From NCBI GenBank assembly GCA_037131165.1, contig JBAXRO010000001.1:1-64000 (forward strand): 64,000 nucleotides of DNA, written 5' to 3'. The stretch is from WLNJ01 sp037131165. Its GTDB lineage: Bacteria > Actinomycetota > Thermoleophilia > Solirubrobacterales > Solirubrobacteraceae. The notes below the pieces were generated by a model. The model had not been told where the DNA came from. It was given only the letters and a program-made list of their open reading frames with translations, and searched no databases. This document shows, one piece after another, positions 1 through 8,783 of the stretch. Each line of letters starts with the position of its first letter. Position 1 is the stretch's first letter. Both the position numbers and the translations under genes were made by a program.

Positions 1-1643
1 TGCGCTTCGCCTGCGACGCGGTCGACGAGGGCCTCCTGACGATCGAGGAAGCGCTCTTGACGATCGACGCCTCACAGGTCGATTCGCTCCTTCACCCGCA
101 GCTCTCCCGACCGATCACCGAGGCAGAGACAGTGGTGCGTGGGGTCGCAGCGTCCCCGGGGGCAGCTCGTGGGGCTATCGCCTTCTCGACCGAGGCGGCG
201 ATCGCCGCGGCGAAGGACGGGATCGCCACCATTCTCGTCCGCAAGCGGACCGAGGCCGATGACGTGGCCGGGTTCCACTCTGCGGTCGGGATCCTGACGA
301 GCACCGGTGGCAAGGCATCGCACGCCGCCCTCGTCGCCCGGGGAATGGGAAAGCCCTGTGTGTGCGGTGCATCGCAACTGACCGTCGACTCCGAGGCACG
401 CGAGCTTCGCCTCCCCGGCGGGATCGTCATGCGAGAGGGGGATCTCCTGACGATCGACGGCTCGAGCGGTGCGGTCACGACGACTGCGATCCCACTGGAG
501 GAACCGCAACTCGGCGCGGACTTCGAACGGGTGCTCGAGTGGGCCGACTCGCTGCGCAGGCTCGGCGTCCGAGCCAACGCCGACACACCGGACGACGCCG
601 CCAGGTCGGTCCGGCTCGGAGCGGAGGGAATCGGCCTTTGCAGGACCGAGCACATGTTCATGAGTCCCGAGCGCCAGAAGCTCGTCCGGGCGATGATCCT
701 CGCCCTGGACTCCGATCGCAGGGCGCAGGCGCTCGATCGACTGTTGCCGCTCCAGCAGGGCGATTTCGAGCGGATCCTCCTCGAGATGGGGCACAGGCCA
801 GTCACCGTCCGCCTGCTCGATCCACCACTTCACGAGTTCCTCCGCGACCCGATCGAGATCGAGGAGCGAATCGCCTCCGCCAGCGAAGCGGGCAACCCGG
901 CGCTGGCCGCGGACCTCGGCATCGAACTCGCTCGCACCCTCGAGCTCCAGGAGGCGAACCCGATGCTCGGGACGAGAGGAGTCCGGCTCAGCCTGCTGCA
1001 CCCCGAGATCCTCTCGATGCAGGTCCGCGCCCTGTGCCGTGCCTCACTTGCCGTCAGGCCCCGCGTCGGGACCACCCCGCGCGTTGAGCTGATGGTCCCT
1101 CTCGTCGCGTTCGAATCCGAACTCTCGCTGGTGAGCGACTCGGCACTCGCGATCGCAGCCGAGGAGGGGTTGGCGGGCAGCGAGGCGCCGCTGATCGGGA
1201 CGATGATCGAGCTCCCGAGGGCTTGCGTGACGGCCGACCGAATAGCGGAGCGGGCCGACTTTTTCTCATTCGGGACGAACGACCTGACACAGACGGCACT
1301 CGGATTCTCGCGCGACGACGTCGAAGCCTCGATTCTCCCGCTCTACCTCGAGTTGGGGATCGTCGACCGGTCACCCTTCGAGTCACTCGACGGCGAAGGC
1401 GTCGGGGAGCTCGTCAGGGTCGCGGTCGAGCGGGGTCGTGGGGCCAAGCCCGGCCTGCAGCTGGGCGTGTGCGGGGAACACGGCGGAGATCCGGACTCGA
1501 TCGCCTTCTTCGAGTCCCTCGGCCTCGACTACGTGTCCTGTTCCCCGTTCCGCGTGCCGACCGCTCGAATTGCCGCCGCCCATGCGAGCTTGCGCGGGCA
1601 TCCGGCTGACCAGTCGGAAGCAGGACTCCCGTCACCGGATTGA
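1..1643 (+). CDS. ppdK: Pyruvate, phosphate dikinase, C-terminal part (5' end outside window)
   Basis: Interconverts pyruvate, ATP and phosphate with PEP, AMP and pyrophosphate. The reading frame is open from base 3, giving about 546 residues against roughly 870-900 for the family, so the N-terminal nucleotide-binding domain lies outside the window. Visible are the swivelling phosphohistidine domain, with the motif GGKASHAALVARGMG containing the phosphorylated His, and the C-terminal TIM-barrel PEP/pyruvate domain with FGTNDLTQ and GVCGEHGGDP, which holds the catalytic Cys. The phosphohistidine loop reads KA where many homologues have MT. An internal TTG at 57 is not the true start, because homology (FACDAVDEGLLT) continues upstream of it. 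With the PEP carboxykinase at the other end of the window it suggests active PEP/pyruvate interconversion. Confidence 0.93.
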   Translation, partial: RFACDAVDEGLLTIEEALLTIDASQVDSLLHPQLSRPITEAETVVRGVAASPGAARGAIAFSTEAAIAAAKDGIATILVRKRTEADDVAGFHSAVGILTSTGGKASHAALVARGMGKPCVCGASQLTVDSEARELRLPGGIVMREGDLLTIDGSSGAVTTTAIPLEEPQLGADFERVLEWADSLRRLGVRANADTPDDAARSVRLGAEGIGLCRTEHMFMSPERQKLVRAMILALDSDRRAQALDRLLPLQQGDFERILLEMGHRPVTVRLLDPPLHEFLRDPIEIEERIASASEAGNPALAADLGIELARTLELQEANPMLGTRGVRLSLLHPEILSMQVRALCRASLAVRPRVGTTPRVELMVPLVAFESELSLVSDSALAIAAEEGLAGSEAPLIGTMIELPRACVTADRIAERADFFSFGTNDLTQTALGFSRDDVEASILPLYLELGIVDRSPFESLDGEGVGELVRVAVERGRGAKPGLQLGVCGEHGGDPDSIAFFESLGLDYVSCSPFRVPTARIAAAHASLRGHPADQSEAGLPSPD

Positions 1644-1650
1644 TGTGAGT

Positions 1651-2751
1651 ATGCTCACCGGCGCAGCCAACCAAGTAGTTGCTGCCAGTAACGGTGTGAA
1701 GCGCAGATCCGCCCCCCGACAAAAAACAGGTGCCGAGTTGCACGAAGAACTACTGGGACTGCTGTTTGACCGGAGCACGACTCCGATGCTGCTCGCCGAC
1801 GATGAGAGGCGCTACGTCGCGGCTAACGACGCCGCCTGTGATGCGTTGGGGATCGAGCGCGACCGACTGCTCGAGATGCGGATCGAGGAGCTTGCCACCC
1901 CCGAGGTGAGGGAACTGGTCGCCAGCCAGTGGACCGAGTTCCTCAAGGCCGGCTCGCAGAGCGGCCCCTACACGCTCCAGACTCCGGACGGCAGGAGCCA
2001 CGAAGTGCTCTACAGCGCGACGGCAAACGTCGGGCCCGGCCTGCACCTCTCGATGTTCATCACACCAGAGATGGCCGACCCGGAGCTGGACCTCGATCAG
2101 GGGTCGGCAAGCGATCCCGATCGGACCGATCAGGGCTCGACAGATCAGAAGGAAGCCCTCAACCAGATCCTCAGCAACGCCAGCACCGCGATGCTGATAG
2201 TCAACGACGACCGCGGTTTTGTCGCCGGCAACCAGGCCCTCCTGGACCTGCTCGGCTCCACGATCGAGGAACTCGAGCCGATGACGATCGACGATGTGAT
2301 CCCTGAGGACGTGAGGCCGACAATGACCGAGCGCTTCGAACGGTTCCTCGAGGACGGCTCCCAGTGGGGTCCGGTCCAACTGACGACACCGACCGGTAAA
2401 CAGGTTGAGGTGGTCTACAACGGCACGGCGTCGATCGTGCCCGGGCTGCACCTGATCGAGCTCCTGCAGGGATCCGCCCGGGAGCCGGCACTCAACTTCG
2501 AACACGGCCTCCGCGTCGACGGTCAGGTCGGAACCGCCCTCACAACCCGCGAACGCCAAGTCCTGTCGATGCTCGCGCTCGGGGAGACCAACCAATCGAT
2601 CGCCTCGAATCTGGGGATGGCACCGGAGACCGTCCGCAACCACACGAGGGCGGCCCGGCAAAAGCTCGGAGCCCGATCCCGCTCGCACGCGATCGCGATC
2701 GCGGTCCAGACCCGCCAGCTCGACCTCGACGGGACGGGTCCTGCGGGCTGA
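1651..2751 (+). CDS. PAS-PAS-LuxR transcriptional regulator
   Basis: Likely cytoplasmic DNA-binding sensor of 366 residues. Two PAS-like domains are seen at about residues 33-137 and 168-275. They share a repeated layout (a MLLADD / MLIVND strand start and a late PGLHL strand), suggesting internal duplication. A LuxR-type helix-turn-helix follows at about 297-355 (TTRERQVLSMLALGETNQSIA, then a recognition helix with PETVRNHTRAARQKLG). There is no receiver domain, so input is probably through the PAS domains; the ligand is unknown. ATG 1651 was chosen; GTG 1645 is in frame and possible. The gene starts only 7 bases after ppdK, so co-transcription is possible. Its stop abuts the stop of the convergent deacetylase gene with no spacer. 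Confidence 0.85.
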   Translation: MLTGAANQVVAASNGVKRRSAPRQKTGAELHEELLGLLFDRSTTPMLLADDERRYVAANDAACDALGIERDRLLEMRIEELATPEVRELVASQWTEFLKAGSQSGPYTLQTPDGRSHEVLYSATANVGPGLHLSMFITPEMADPELDLDQGSASDPDRTDQGSTDQKEALNQILSNASTAMLIVNDDRGFVAGNQALLDLLGSTIEELEPMTIDDVIPEDVRPTMTERFERFLEDGSQWGPVQLTTPTGKQVEVVYNGTASIVPGLHLIELLQGSAREPALNFEHGLRVDGQVGTALTTRERQVLSMLALGETNQSIASNLGMAPETVRNHTRAARQKLGARSRSHAIAIAVQTRQLDLDGTGPAG

Positions 2752-3657
2752 CTAGCCGTATGAGCCCGCGACCCCATCGCCGGTCTGCACCCTTCGCAGG
2801 ACGGCCGGGGCCGAATCGGTTCCGTTGACCCTGATCCTCGGCAGGGCGAAGGGGTTGTCCTGGGGCGAGGCAACCCCGGGCTCGACTGTGGTCGCGGTCA
2901 GATAGCCAGCCTCCCGCACCGCCCGCTGGACCCTCTGGTCGTTCTTGCCGGCCGGATAGCAGAAGGTCTCGACCGGAACACGGAACAGCTTCCGAAGCAA
3001 GGCTCGCGAACCCGCCACCTCCTCCGTGAGCTGGGCCTCGCTCACCGTCGGCAGGTCCGGGTGGGTCATCGAGTGGGCGCCCAACTCCCAACCCAGTGCG
3101 ATCAGCCCCTTGACCTGGGGGACAGTAAGACCCCCACTACCGATGTTCTTGCCCTCGAGGTTGAGGACCCCTGGCCAACCGACCGAGCGGAGGATCGGCC
3201 GCGCCGTCGCGAAGTGGCTTAGGTAGCCGTCGTCGAAGCTGACCACAATCGGCTTCGACGGGAGTCCGGGGCCACCCCGCCAAGCCTTCCAGACCTGGGC
3301 GATCGTGACTCCCTTGTAGCCCTTGGAAGCCAGCAGCGAGATCGTCTCGCGGAAGGTCTCCGGCGGGGTCCACAACTCCGGGTAGGCCACGCCGGGCCCG
3401 GGGGCCTTGACGACGTGGTACATCAGGATCGGGACGGACCCCCGGTAAGGGCCGGTGTTCGGCTTGGGAGCGGCGGCTGAGGCCGCGGAGACGGCGCCGG
3501 AACCGGCCCGCGCGGCCTTCCCCTCCCCTGCCCCCTCGGTCCCGCCGCCACCGAACAGCCCGATGGCGGACGCGACCGCCAAGAGCACGAGTACGAGCGC
3601 TCCGCCGGCGACGAGCCGCCGGATCGCGACAGAGCGGGTGGAGTCACTGTCGCCCAT
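2752..3657 (-). CDS. Membrane-anchored polysaccharide deacetylase family protein
   Basis: 301 residues. A short basic N-terminus is followed by one transmembrane segment (about residues 14-36), a Gly/Ala-rich linker, and a NodB-like domain from about residue 75. Motifs of the family are visible: VPILMYHVV at the domain start, SFDDGY with the metal/catalytic Asp pair, GAHSMTHPDL with the metal-binding His residues, and FCYPAGKND. The family removes acetyl groups from cell-wall or exopolysaccharide sugars, probably outside the membrane here; the substrate cannot be told. ATG 3657 was preferred over the in-frame start at 3681 because it places the basic residues directly before the membrane segment. 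A TACTGT box lies 12 bases upstream. Confidence 0.88.
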   Translation of the reverse strand: MGDSDSTRSVAIRRLVAGGALVLVLLAVASAIGLFGGGGTEGAGEGKAARAGSGAVSAASAAAPKPNTGPYRGSVPILMYHVVKAPGPGVAYPELWTPPETFRETISLLASKGYKGVTIAQVWKAWRGGPGLPSKPIVVSFDDGYLSHFATARPILRSVGWPGVLNLEGKNIGSGGLTVPQVKGLIALGWELGAHSMTHPDLPTVSEAQLTEEVAGSRALLRKLFRVPVETFCYPAGKNDQRVQRAVREAGYLTATTVEPGVASPQDNPFALPRIRVNGTDSAPAVLRRVQTGDGVAGSYG

Positions 3658-3881
3658 CAAGACGGGGTCACAGTACCCCACACACTCGCTGCGTTCGCAA
3701 GATCAGGGCCCGACCGGCCGCCACTGGAGTCCGGGGTGACATCCGATCAACGATCAACGCGATCCAAGGAGCGCTGGCCGCGACCCTGACTGCACAGCGC
3801 CAAGCCGACCCGGTCAGGGACTCGGGCCCTGCGTGACACCGCCGCCACGTGAGCTCAATCAGCCAGGCGACGATCCGTAAA

Positions 3882-3955
3882 TCGGGGAGACAGGATTTGA
3901 ACCTGCGACCGCCCGGCCCCCAGCCGGGTGCGCTACCAGACTGCGCCACTCCCCG
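3882..3955 (-). tRNA. tRNA-Pro (anticodon GGG)
   Basis: The reverse strand folds into a full cloverleaf. The acceptor stem CGGGGAG pairs with CTCCCCG, the D arm is GCGC..GCGC, the anticodon stem CCCGG/CCGGG carries loop CTGGGGG, and the T arm holds TTCAAAT. The discriminator base is A and CCA is not encoded. The anticodon GGG reads proline codons. Confidence 0.95.
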
Positions 3956-3964
3956 TCGGTCCTA

Positions 3965-4035
3965 AGCGGGCGACGGGAATCGAACCCGCCCTAAGAGCTT
4001 GGAAGGCTCCTGTGCAACCACAACACTTCGCCCGC
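3965..4035 (-). tRNA. tRNA-Gly (anticodon TCC)
   Basis: The reverse strand gives a 71-base cloverleaf. Acceptor GCGGGCG pairs with CGCCCGC, anticodon stem GGAGC/GCTCT has loop CTTCCAA, and the T loop is TTCGATT. The discriminator is T and CCA is not encoded. It lies 9 bases from tRNA-Pro on the same strand, so the two are probably co-transcribed. Confidence 0.95.
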
Positions 4036-4093
4036 AGGACTGGACGAGAGTCTACCGCCGCGGTGAGGCGAGGCGCTCTCGGGCCATCTCCGG

Positions 4094-4654
4094 TCAGGAA
4101 CCGAGTCGGGGTCCGCGTTCGTCGCGAGTCAAGGCGCTCGCCCCGCTGGCCGGGTCGAGCTCGAGATCGAGGCCAACCATGATCGCGGCCAGTCCGGAGT
4201 AGACGGCGACGATCAGCTGCAGTTCGACGATCTCCCTGGAGGTGAGGTGGCCGCGGACGACTGCGAAGTGCTCATCGGAGGCCCGACCCCTATCGACAGT
4301 GACCCTGACGAACTCGAGCATCGCTCTCTCCCCATCGTCGAAGCCGGCGAGGTCAGCCGAGCGAAGCAGGCCGATCTCGGCGTCCGTGATGCCGCAGAGC
4401 CGGGCCACCTCCTCGTGCTGGTGCCACTCGTATTCGCAATCCGTCAACCGAGCGACGAGCAGGATCGCAAGCTCACGGCGCCTGGGCGACAGCTCGGCGT
4501 CGTTCCAAAGAGTGGCGGTCAGGCGGATGAAATCGGGGAAGGCCGGGCCTGCATTGGCCAGCAGCCGGAAGATCCCGAGATCGGGCAGTGCGGCCAGAGC
4601 CGCTCGGGAAGTGTCAGCGAGCCTGTCTTCGTCAGCGAAGGGGATCCTTGCCAT
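4094..4654 (-). CDS. Carboxymuconolactone decarboxylase family protein
   Basis: 186 residues starting MARIPFADE. The helical CMD/AhpD-like core carries the motif CEYEWHQHEEVARLCG, typical of the family's carboxymuconolactone-decarboxylase-like branch. The CxxC pair of peroxidase-active AhpD is absent, so peroxide reduction is unlikely. The exact reaction cannot be assigned. A TAGGTT box lies 7 bases before the ATG with no Shine-Dalgarno sequence, suggesting a leaderless transcript. Confidence 0.85.
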   Translation of the reverse strand: MARIPFADEDRLADTSRAALAALPDLGIFRLLANAGPAFPDFIRLTATLWNDAELSPRRRELAILLVARLTDCEYEWHQHEEVARLCGITDAEIGLLRSADLAGFDDGERAMLEFVRVTVDRGRASDEHFAVVRGHLTSREIVELQLIVAVYSGLAAIMVGLDLELDPASGASALTRDERGPRLGS

Positions 4655-4704
4655 TGCAGAGAACCTACCGCCGCTCGGGCGATCGATGAGGCGGCCCCGG
4701 GGCC

Positions 4705-5433
4705 TCAGTTGAGGATGTTCACGGCCCGGGCCGCGACCAGCAGGACCGTCACAGCGGAGATAGCCGACCCATTCAACATCAGCAGTTTGCAGCGCCGGGA
4801 GAGTGGCATCGCGTCGGTCGGACTGAATGCGATCGAGTTGGTGAACGAGATGTAGACGTAGTCGATCAGCTGCGGCTGCCAGCCGGGACTGACAAGCTGC
4901 GGGTTCTCCGTCTGCGGGAATTGGAAGTCCCGATCGAGCCCCGAGTCCGACCGCCTCGCATCGGGTCCGCCGCCGTCGAGCTCCCAGAACAGGAGACCGA
5001 AGGCGATCACGTTGGTCCCCCAGATCGAGAGTCCCTTGAGCAGCAGCTCGACCCCATGGGTCTCCTGAGCCTTGATCAGCGAGCCGATCAGAATCGCGAG
5101 CGAGAAGAGGTTGACGACACCGATCACCGCGACCAGGGCGATCGAGACCTCGCGACGATGATCCGAACGCTCCAGCCTGCGCCTCGAGCCTGGAAGAGTC
5201 AGGGCCAAAATCAGAACAAGCTCCGGCACGACTCCGATCAGCCACGCCCACCCCGGGATGCCGAGGGTCGTCCAGCCTCGATCGATGCTGACCGAGGCGA
5301 GCAGGACCTGCAGCCCCACTGCGACGAGGACGATGAGCGGCGCCTCGACCCTCTGCTCGTGCGAATCGTCGGCGTTGCGATCGGTCCCACGGTCGGTCAC
5401 TTCGGGAACGCTAGCCCGCAGAGCCGATGGCAT
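4705..5433 (-). CDS. Integral membrane protein, DUF1345-like
   Basis: 242 residues with about five hydrophobic helices. Residues 30-150 hold four (for example VSIALVAVIGVVNLFSLAIL), then a polar Asp/Arg-rich loop. The C-terminal part, YVYISFTNSIAFSPTDAMPL, resembles the conserved end of DUF1345 membrane proteins. Function is unknown; part of the last region is also reminiscent of a channel pore-helix segment, but no K+ filter is present. ATG 5433 is used; a GTG at 5460 is in frame. It is divergent from the MBOAT gene. Confidence 0.72.
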   Translation of the reverse strand: MPSALRASVPEVTDRGTDRNADDSHEQRVEAPLIVLVAVGLQVLLASVSIDRGWTTLGIPGWAWLIGVVPELVLILALTLPGSRRRLERSDHRREVSIALVAVIGVVNLFSLAILIGSLIKAQETHGVELLLKGLSIWGTNVIAFGLLFWELDGGGPDARRSDSGLDRDFQFPQTENPQLVSPGWQPQLIDYVYISFTNSIAFSPTDAMPLSRRCKLLMLNGSAISAVTVLLVAARAVNILN

Positions 5434-5530
5434 CGCTCGGGCCCAGCGGCCCGCCCTCACGGTCGGCCGTCGGCGAGAGCGGCCGAGCCGCCCCTATCGC
5501 CGACGGCGCGGCGATACTCATCGCTCCCCC

Positions 5531-6940
5531 TTGCTCTTCCCGACCTTCATATTCACAGTCTTCTTCCTGGTCGTCTGGCCGCTGAACTGGCTCCTGATGC
5601 GCAGGCCCGGCCGCTGGCAGGCGCTGATGTTGGTCTCCGGTTACGTCTTCTACTCGTGGTGGGACTGGCGCTTCGCTCTCCTTCTCGCTGCCTCCACTGT
5701 TGCCAACCAGGTGTTCGCGGTCCAGGTCAGTCGGGCGAGCGACCCGGGCCGACGGAAGCTGATCGTCACCGCGGCGGTGGCGACAAACCTCGCCGTGCTC
5801 GGCTGGTTCAAGTACTTCAACTTCTTCACGACGAGTGCGGCAGACCTCCTCCACACCGTCGGCATCGGATGGGCCGCACCGACAGTCACGACCGTCCTTC
5901 CGGTCGGAATCTCCTTCTTCACGTTCATGGCGCTCAGCTACGTGATCGACGCCTACCGCGGGGCCTTCGAACCAACGAGCCTCTCGAAGTTCGCGGTCTT
6001 TCTCTCCTTCTTCCCGCATGTTGTCGCCGGCCCGATCGTCCGGCCTGCCGAACTCGTCCCGCAATTCGAGTCGCCTCGCGATCCCCGAAGGATCGATGCC
6101 GCGCGCGCATTCTTCCTGATCGGCGGCGGGCTGTTCAAGAAGGTCGTGATCTCGGGCTACATGGCATCGATCGCGGACCCCGTCTTCGCGTCGCCGGAGA
6201 CCCACTCCGCACCTCAGGTCGTCGTGGGGATCTACGCCTATGCGATTCAGATCTACTCGGACTTCAGCGGCTACACCGACATGGCGATCGGTATCGCACT
6301 CCTTCTGGGATTCAAGTTCCCACAGAACTTCAACCGCCCATACTCGGCGGCAGGACTGAGGGACTTCTGGCGCCGCTGGCACATGACGCTCTCGCGTTGG
6401 CTGCGCGACTACCTTTACATCCCGCTGGGAGGCAACAGGAAGGGCCCGTCCCGGACGAGCGTGAACCTCCTCGCCACGATGGTGCTCGGGGGTCTCTGGC
6501 ATGGGGCAGCCTGGACCTTCCTCGCCTGGGGAACCCTCCACGGGCTCGGGCTCGTGACCGAACACCGCCTGGCGGCGCGACGCGAGCAGACGGGACGCAA
6601 ACCGAGCCTCCCGGGCTGGGCATCGAAGCTGCTCGCGGTGAACTTCGTCGTGTTCGCGTGGATCTTCTTCCGTGCGACCTCGTTCGGCGATGCGTTCGAC
6701 GTGATCGGGAGGGTCTTCACCGGCTGGGGCGATCCCGGTGCAGCCTCACTCGGAGCGATCGCCGTAATCGCAGCGATGTTCGCAATCCAGCAGATCCCGT
6801 CGAGCATCGGGGAACGGGCGATGGCGGTTTTCTCCCGTGTCCACTGGGCCGCCCAAGGAGCCGCACTCGGCGTGTTCCTGATGGTCGCGGGCGCGCTCAG
6901 CCCAGCCGGGGTGGCCCCCTTCATCTACTTCCAGTTCTGA
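5531..6940 (+). CDS. MBOAT family membrane-bound O-acyltransferase (AlgI-like)
   Basis: About 469 residues, matching AlgI/DltB-type proteins that carry an acyl group across or within the membrane for O-acylation of a surface polymer. Multiple transmembrane helices are evident. The family block FNRPYSAAGLRDFWRRWHMT is followed by LRDYLYIPLGGNRKG and the catalytic-His segment GGLWHGAAWTF. The start is placed at TTG 5531, giving LLFPTFIFTVFF, which matches the usual MLFnS-like N-terminus. Upstream in-frame ATGs give Arg-rich sequence unlike a protein of this family. It overlaps by one base (TGATG) with the downstream SGNH gene, so the two are probably translationally coupled and act together. 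Confidence 0.88.
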   Translation: MLFPTFIFTVFFLVVWPLNWLLMRRPGRWQALMLVSGYVFYSWWDWRFALLLAASTVANQVFAVQVSRASDPGRRKLIVTAAVATNLAVLGWFKYFNFFTTSAADLLHTVGIGWAAPTVTTVLPVGISFFTFMALSYVIDAYRGAFEPTSLSKFAVFLSFFPHVVAGPIVRPAELVPQFESPRDPRRIDAARAFFLIGGGLFKKVVISGYMASIADPVFASPETHSAPQVVVGIYAYAIQIYSDFSGYTDMAIGIALLLGFKFPQNFNRPYSAAGLRDFWRRWHMTLSRWLRDYLYIPLGGNRKGPSRTSVNLLATMVLGGLWHGAAWTFLAWGTLHGLGLVTEHRLAARREQTGRKPSLPGWASKLLAVNFVVFAWIFFRATSFGDAFDVIGRVFTGWGDPGAASLGAIAVIAAMFAIQQIPSSIGERAMAVFSRVHWAAQGAALGVFLMVAGALSPAGVAPFIYFQF

Positions 6941-7983
6941 TGGAAGACTCGCCGACACCGCGACGCCCGTCCGAAGCCCCGACTGAGGAAGGTCGGAGGT
7001 TGGAACCCGTTGGACTGGCGATGGGCACCGCGCTGATCGCACTCGCACTGGCCGCCCTGCTGAACGCCAACGGTATGCACCGCAATGCCTCGATCCAGCC
7101 GGATTCACCAGCGCGTGACGTTGCAATGGCGGTCACAGGGGCGGTGGCCGACCTCAGCGGGAACCTCGGCCTGACCGAGCCTCGCCACCTGATCGCGTCG
7201 GCAGTCGGGAACGAGACCAAGGACGACATCGTCACCTCGATCGGCACCGCGCCGGCGCGCAAGGCACCTCCCCCAACCCCGTTGAAGCGGACCTTCACTC
7301 GGAGTCGCCCGATGAAGCTCTACGCAGGCGGAGACTCCCTCAGCCTCGAGACTGCCGACGCTCTCTCGGCTGCTGCTCCGAAGACCGGAGTGATCGACAT
7401 GGCCGAACCGGACGGTCACCTCAGCACCGGCCTGATCCGCCCGGACACCTTCAACTGGTTCGAGCGGGCCAAGGAGGTCGAGGCGACCATCAAGCCGGAC
7501 GTCTCCGTCCTCATCTTCGGCGGCAACGACAACGATTCCTACATGACTGGCGGTCCGGATGGGGGATTTGCGGCCGATTTCGGCTCTCCCAAGTGGCGGC
7601 GCGAGTACGGCCGCAGGGTCGGCCTGGTGATGGACACCCTGACTCAGCGGTCCGGCCAAACCCTTGTCTGGGTCGGCGCGCCAGTCGCCCAGGACGCCCA
7701 ACTCGACTCCCAGATGAAGGTGCTCAGCAGCGTCTACAGGGCCGAGGCCACGAAGCGCAAGGGCTCCGTCGTCTACTTCGACCCTGATCCCCTCTTCGCT
7801 CCGAACGGCCAGTACCAGACCTCGATCGTCCACAAAGGGTCACAGGTCGTCGTCCGCGAGCCCGATGGACAGCACCTGAACACGGAGGGCGGGGTCGTAC
7901 TCGCGGACGAGATCCTCTCCCTGCTGGGCCGCAGGTTCAACCTGGCCGGCGCCAAGCCTGACGGGGGAACTCAGTCCGGCTGA
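6940..7983 (+). CDS. Membrane-anchored SGNH/DUF459-like protein, MBOAT partner
   Basis: 347 residues. A single transmembrane segment near residues 23-42 is followed by a linker and an SGNH-fold domain from about residue 125. Blocks seen are LYAGGDSLSLE (nucleophile Ser), LIFGGNDND (block III Asn) and a C-terminal DGQHLN with the Asp/His pair. MBOAT proteins are often paired with such extracytoplasmic SGNH proteins, which transfer the acyl group to a sugar; that role is inferred here from the TGATG-coupled MBOAT gene. Acceptor polymer unknown. It is convergent with another SGNH gene 10 bases downstream. Confidence 0.85.
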   Translation: MEDSPTPRRPSEAPTEEGRRLEPVGLAMGTALIALALAALLNANGMHRNASIQPDSPARDVAMAVTGAVADLSGNLGLTEPRHLIASAVGNETKDDIVTSIGTAPARKAPPPTPLKRTFTRSRPMKLYAGGDSLSLETADALSAAAPKTGVIDMAEPDGHLSTGLIRPDTFNWFERAKEVEATIKPDVSVLIFGGNDNDSYMTGGPDGGFAADFGSPKWRREYGRRVGLVMDTLTQRSGQTLVWVGAPVAQDAQLDSQMKVLSSVYRAEATKRKGSVVYFDPDPLFAPNGQYQTSIVHKGSQVVVREPDGQHLNTEGGVVLADEILSLLGRRFNLAGAKPDGGTQSG

Positions 7984-7992
7984 AGGGGCCGG

Positions 7993-8691
7993 TCAAGTCC
8001 CCGGAGTCGCACCCCCCGACCCGTCGTCCTTGTCCGGCCATCCGGCCCAGGGCGGGCAACGCTTGAGAGCGGCGACCGTTGCCTTGGCGCGGGCAACGTA
8101 GCCGGCATCGGTCGGATGGACCGAGTCGTACTTGAACCAGTCCGGATTGGCAGCAGCCATCTCGGCCCACGGGACCCGCCTCACGTTGGGCCAGGCTTTG
8201 GCGGTCTGGTCGATGACGGCGTTGAGTTCAGTAAACACCATCGGAGGCCTCGGCTTGCCCCGCTTGGCGGGCTTGGGCTTCTGGTAGAGCGTCGTCCAGA
8301 TCACGCAGCGCTTTGCGCCCAGCATGCCCATGATCGAATTCACGTGAGTGCGGAACAGTGAGACGCCAACGGAGTCGTAATCGTCGTTCGTACCGAGAGC
8401 GACCACCACTGCACCGGGAAGCCCGGGGAGCTTCTTCCTGATCAGTGCGACGCCTTGGTACGCGTGGCGCCCGATCCTCGCGTCGACCGTCACAGTCGAC
8501 GGGGATGCGAACTGCTTCAGATACGGACCGGAGTCGACTGTCAGGGAGTCACCCTGTACGTAGATGCCCGACTGGATCGCCGCGGCTGCCCTGCCTGTCG
8601 GCTTCGCATTCGATTCGACCGGTCCGACTGCCGAGGCAAGAAGGACCGCGAGGATCAAGGAGGTCGAGCCGGCGAGCTGGATTCGCAGCAC
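7993..8691 (-). CDS. Secreted SGNH/GDSL hydrolase
   Basis: 232 residues. GTG 8691 gives an N-terminal signal peptide (LRIQLAGSTSLILAVLLASA). The mature protein shows all SGNH blocks: YVQGDSLTVDSG with nucleophile Ser, ALGTNDD with block-III Asn, and SVHPTDAGY with the Asp-x-x-His pair. It is probably an extracytoplasmic esterase or acyltransferase. It resembles the SGNH proteins at 6940-7983 and 55027-55860 in the sequence around its nucleophile, so it may belong to the same envelope-acylation theme. Longer in-frame starts exist but add unlikely Pro/Arg/His-rich sequence. Confidence 0.85.
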   Translation of the reverse strand: MLRIQLAGSTSLILAVLLASAVGPVESNAKPTGRAAAAIQSGIYVQGDSLTVDSGPYLKQFASPSTVTVDARIGRHAYQGVALIRKKLPGLPGAVVVALGTNDDYDSVGVSLFRTHVNSIMGMLGAKRCVIWTTLYQKPKPAKRGKPRPPMVFTELNAVIDQTAKAWPNVRRVPWAEMAAANPDWFKYDSVHPTDAGYVARAKATVAALKRCPPWAGWPDKDDGSGGATPGT

Positions 8692-8783
8692 GCGGACCCG
8701 GCCGATGATTGGCCCGGGCACAACTTCAGGGTAACCGGAGTGTGTGGGCTGCGAGCCGCATGGGTGGGCGTGAAGCGGGCCGA

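Noticed and set aside
1438..1650. Upstream extension of the PAS-LuxR gene into ppdK
   Set aside because: The extension is Pro/Arg/Ser-rich, lies inside the conserved ppdK C-terminus and lacks PAS-like sequence; starts at 1645 or 1651 fit better.
4921..6939. Very long plus-strand frame leading into the SGNH gene
   Set aside because: The first two thirds are Arg/Pro/Gly/His-rich antisense or out-of-frame sequence over the DUF1345-like and MBOAT genes; only the part from ATG 6940 is protein-like.
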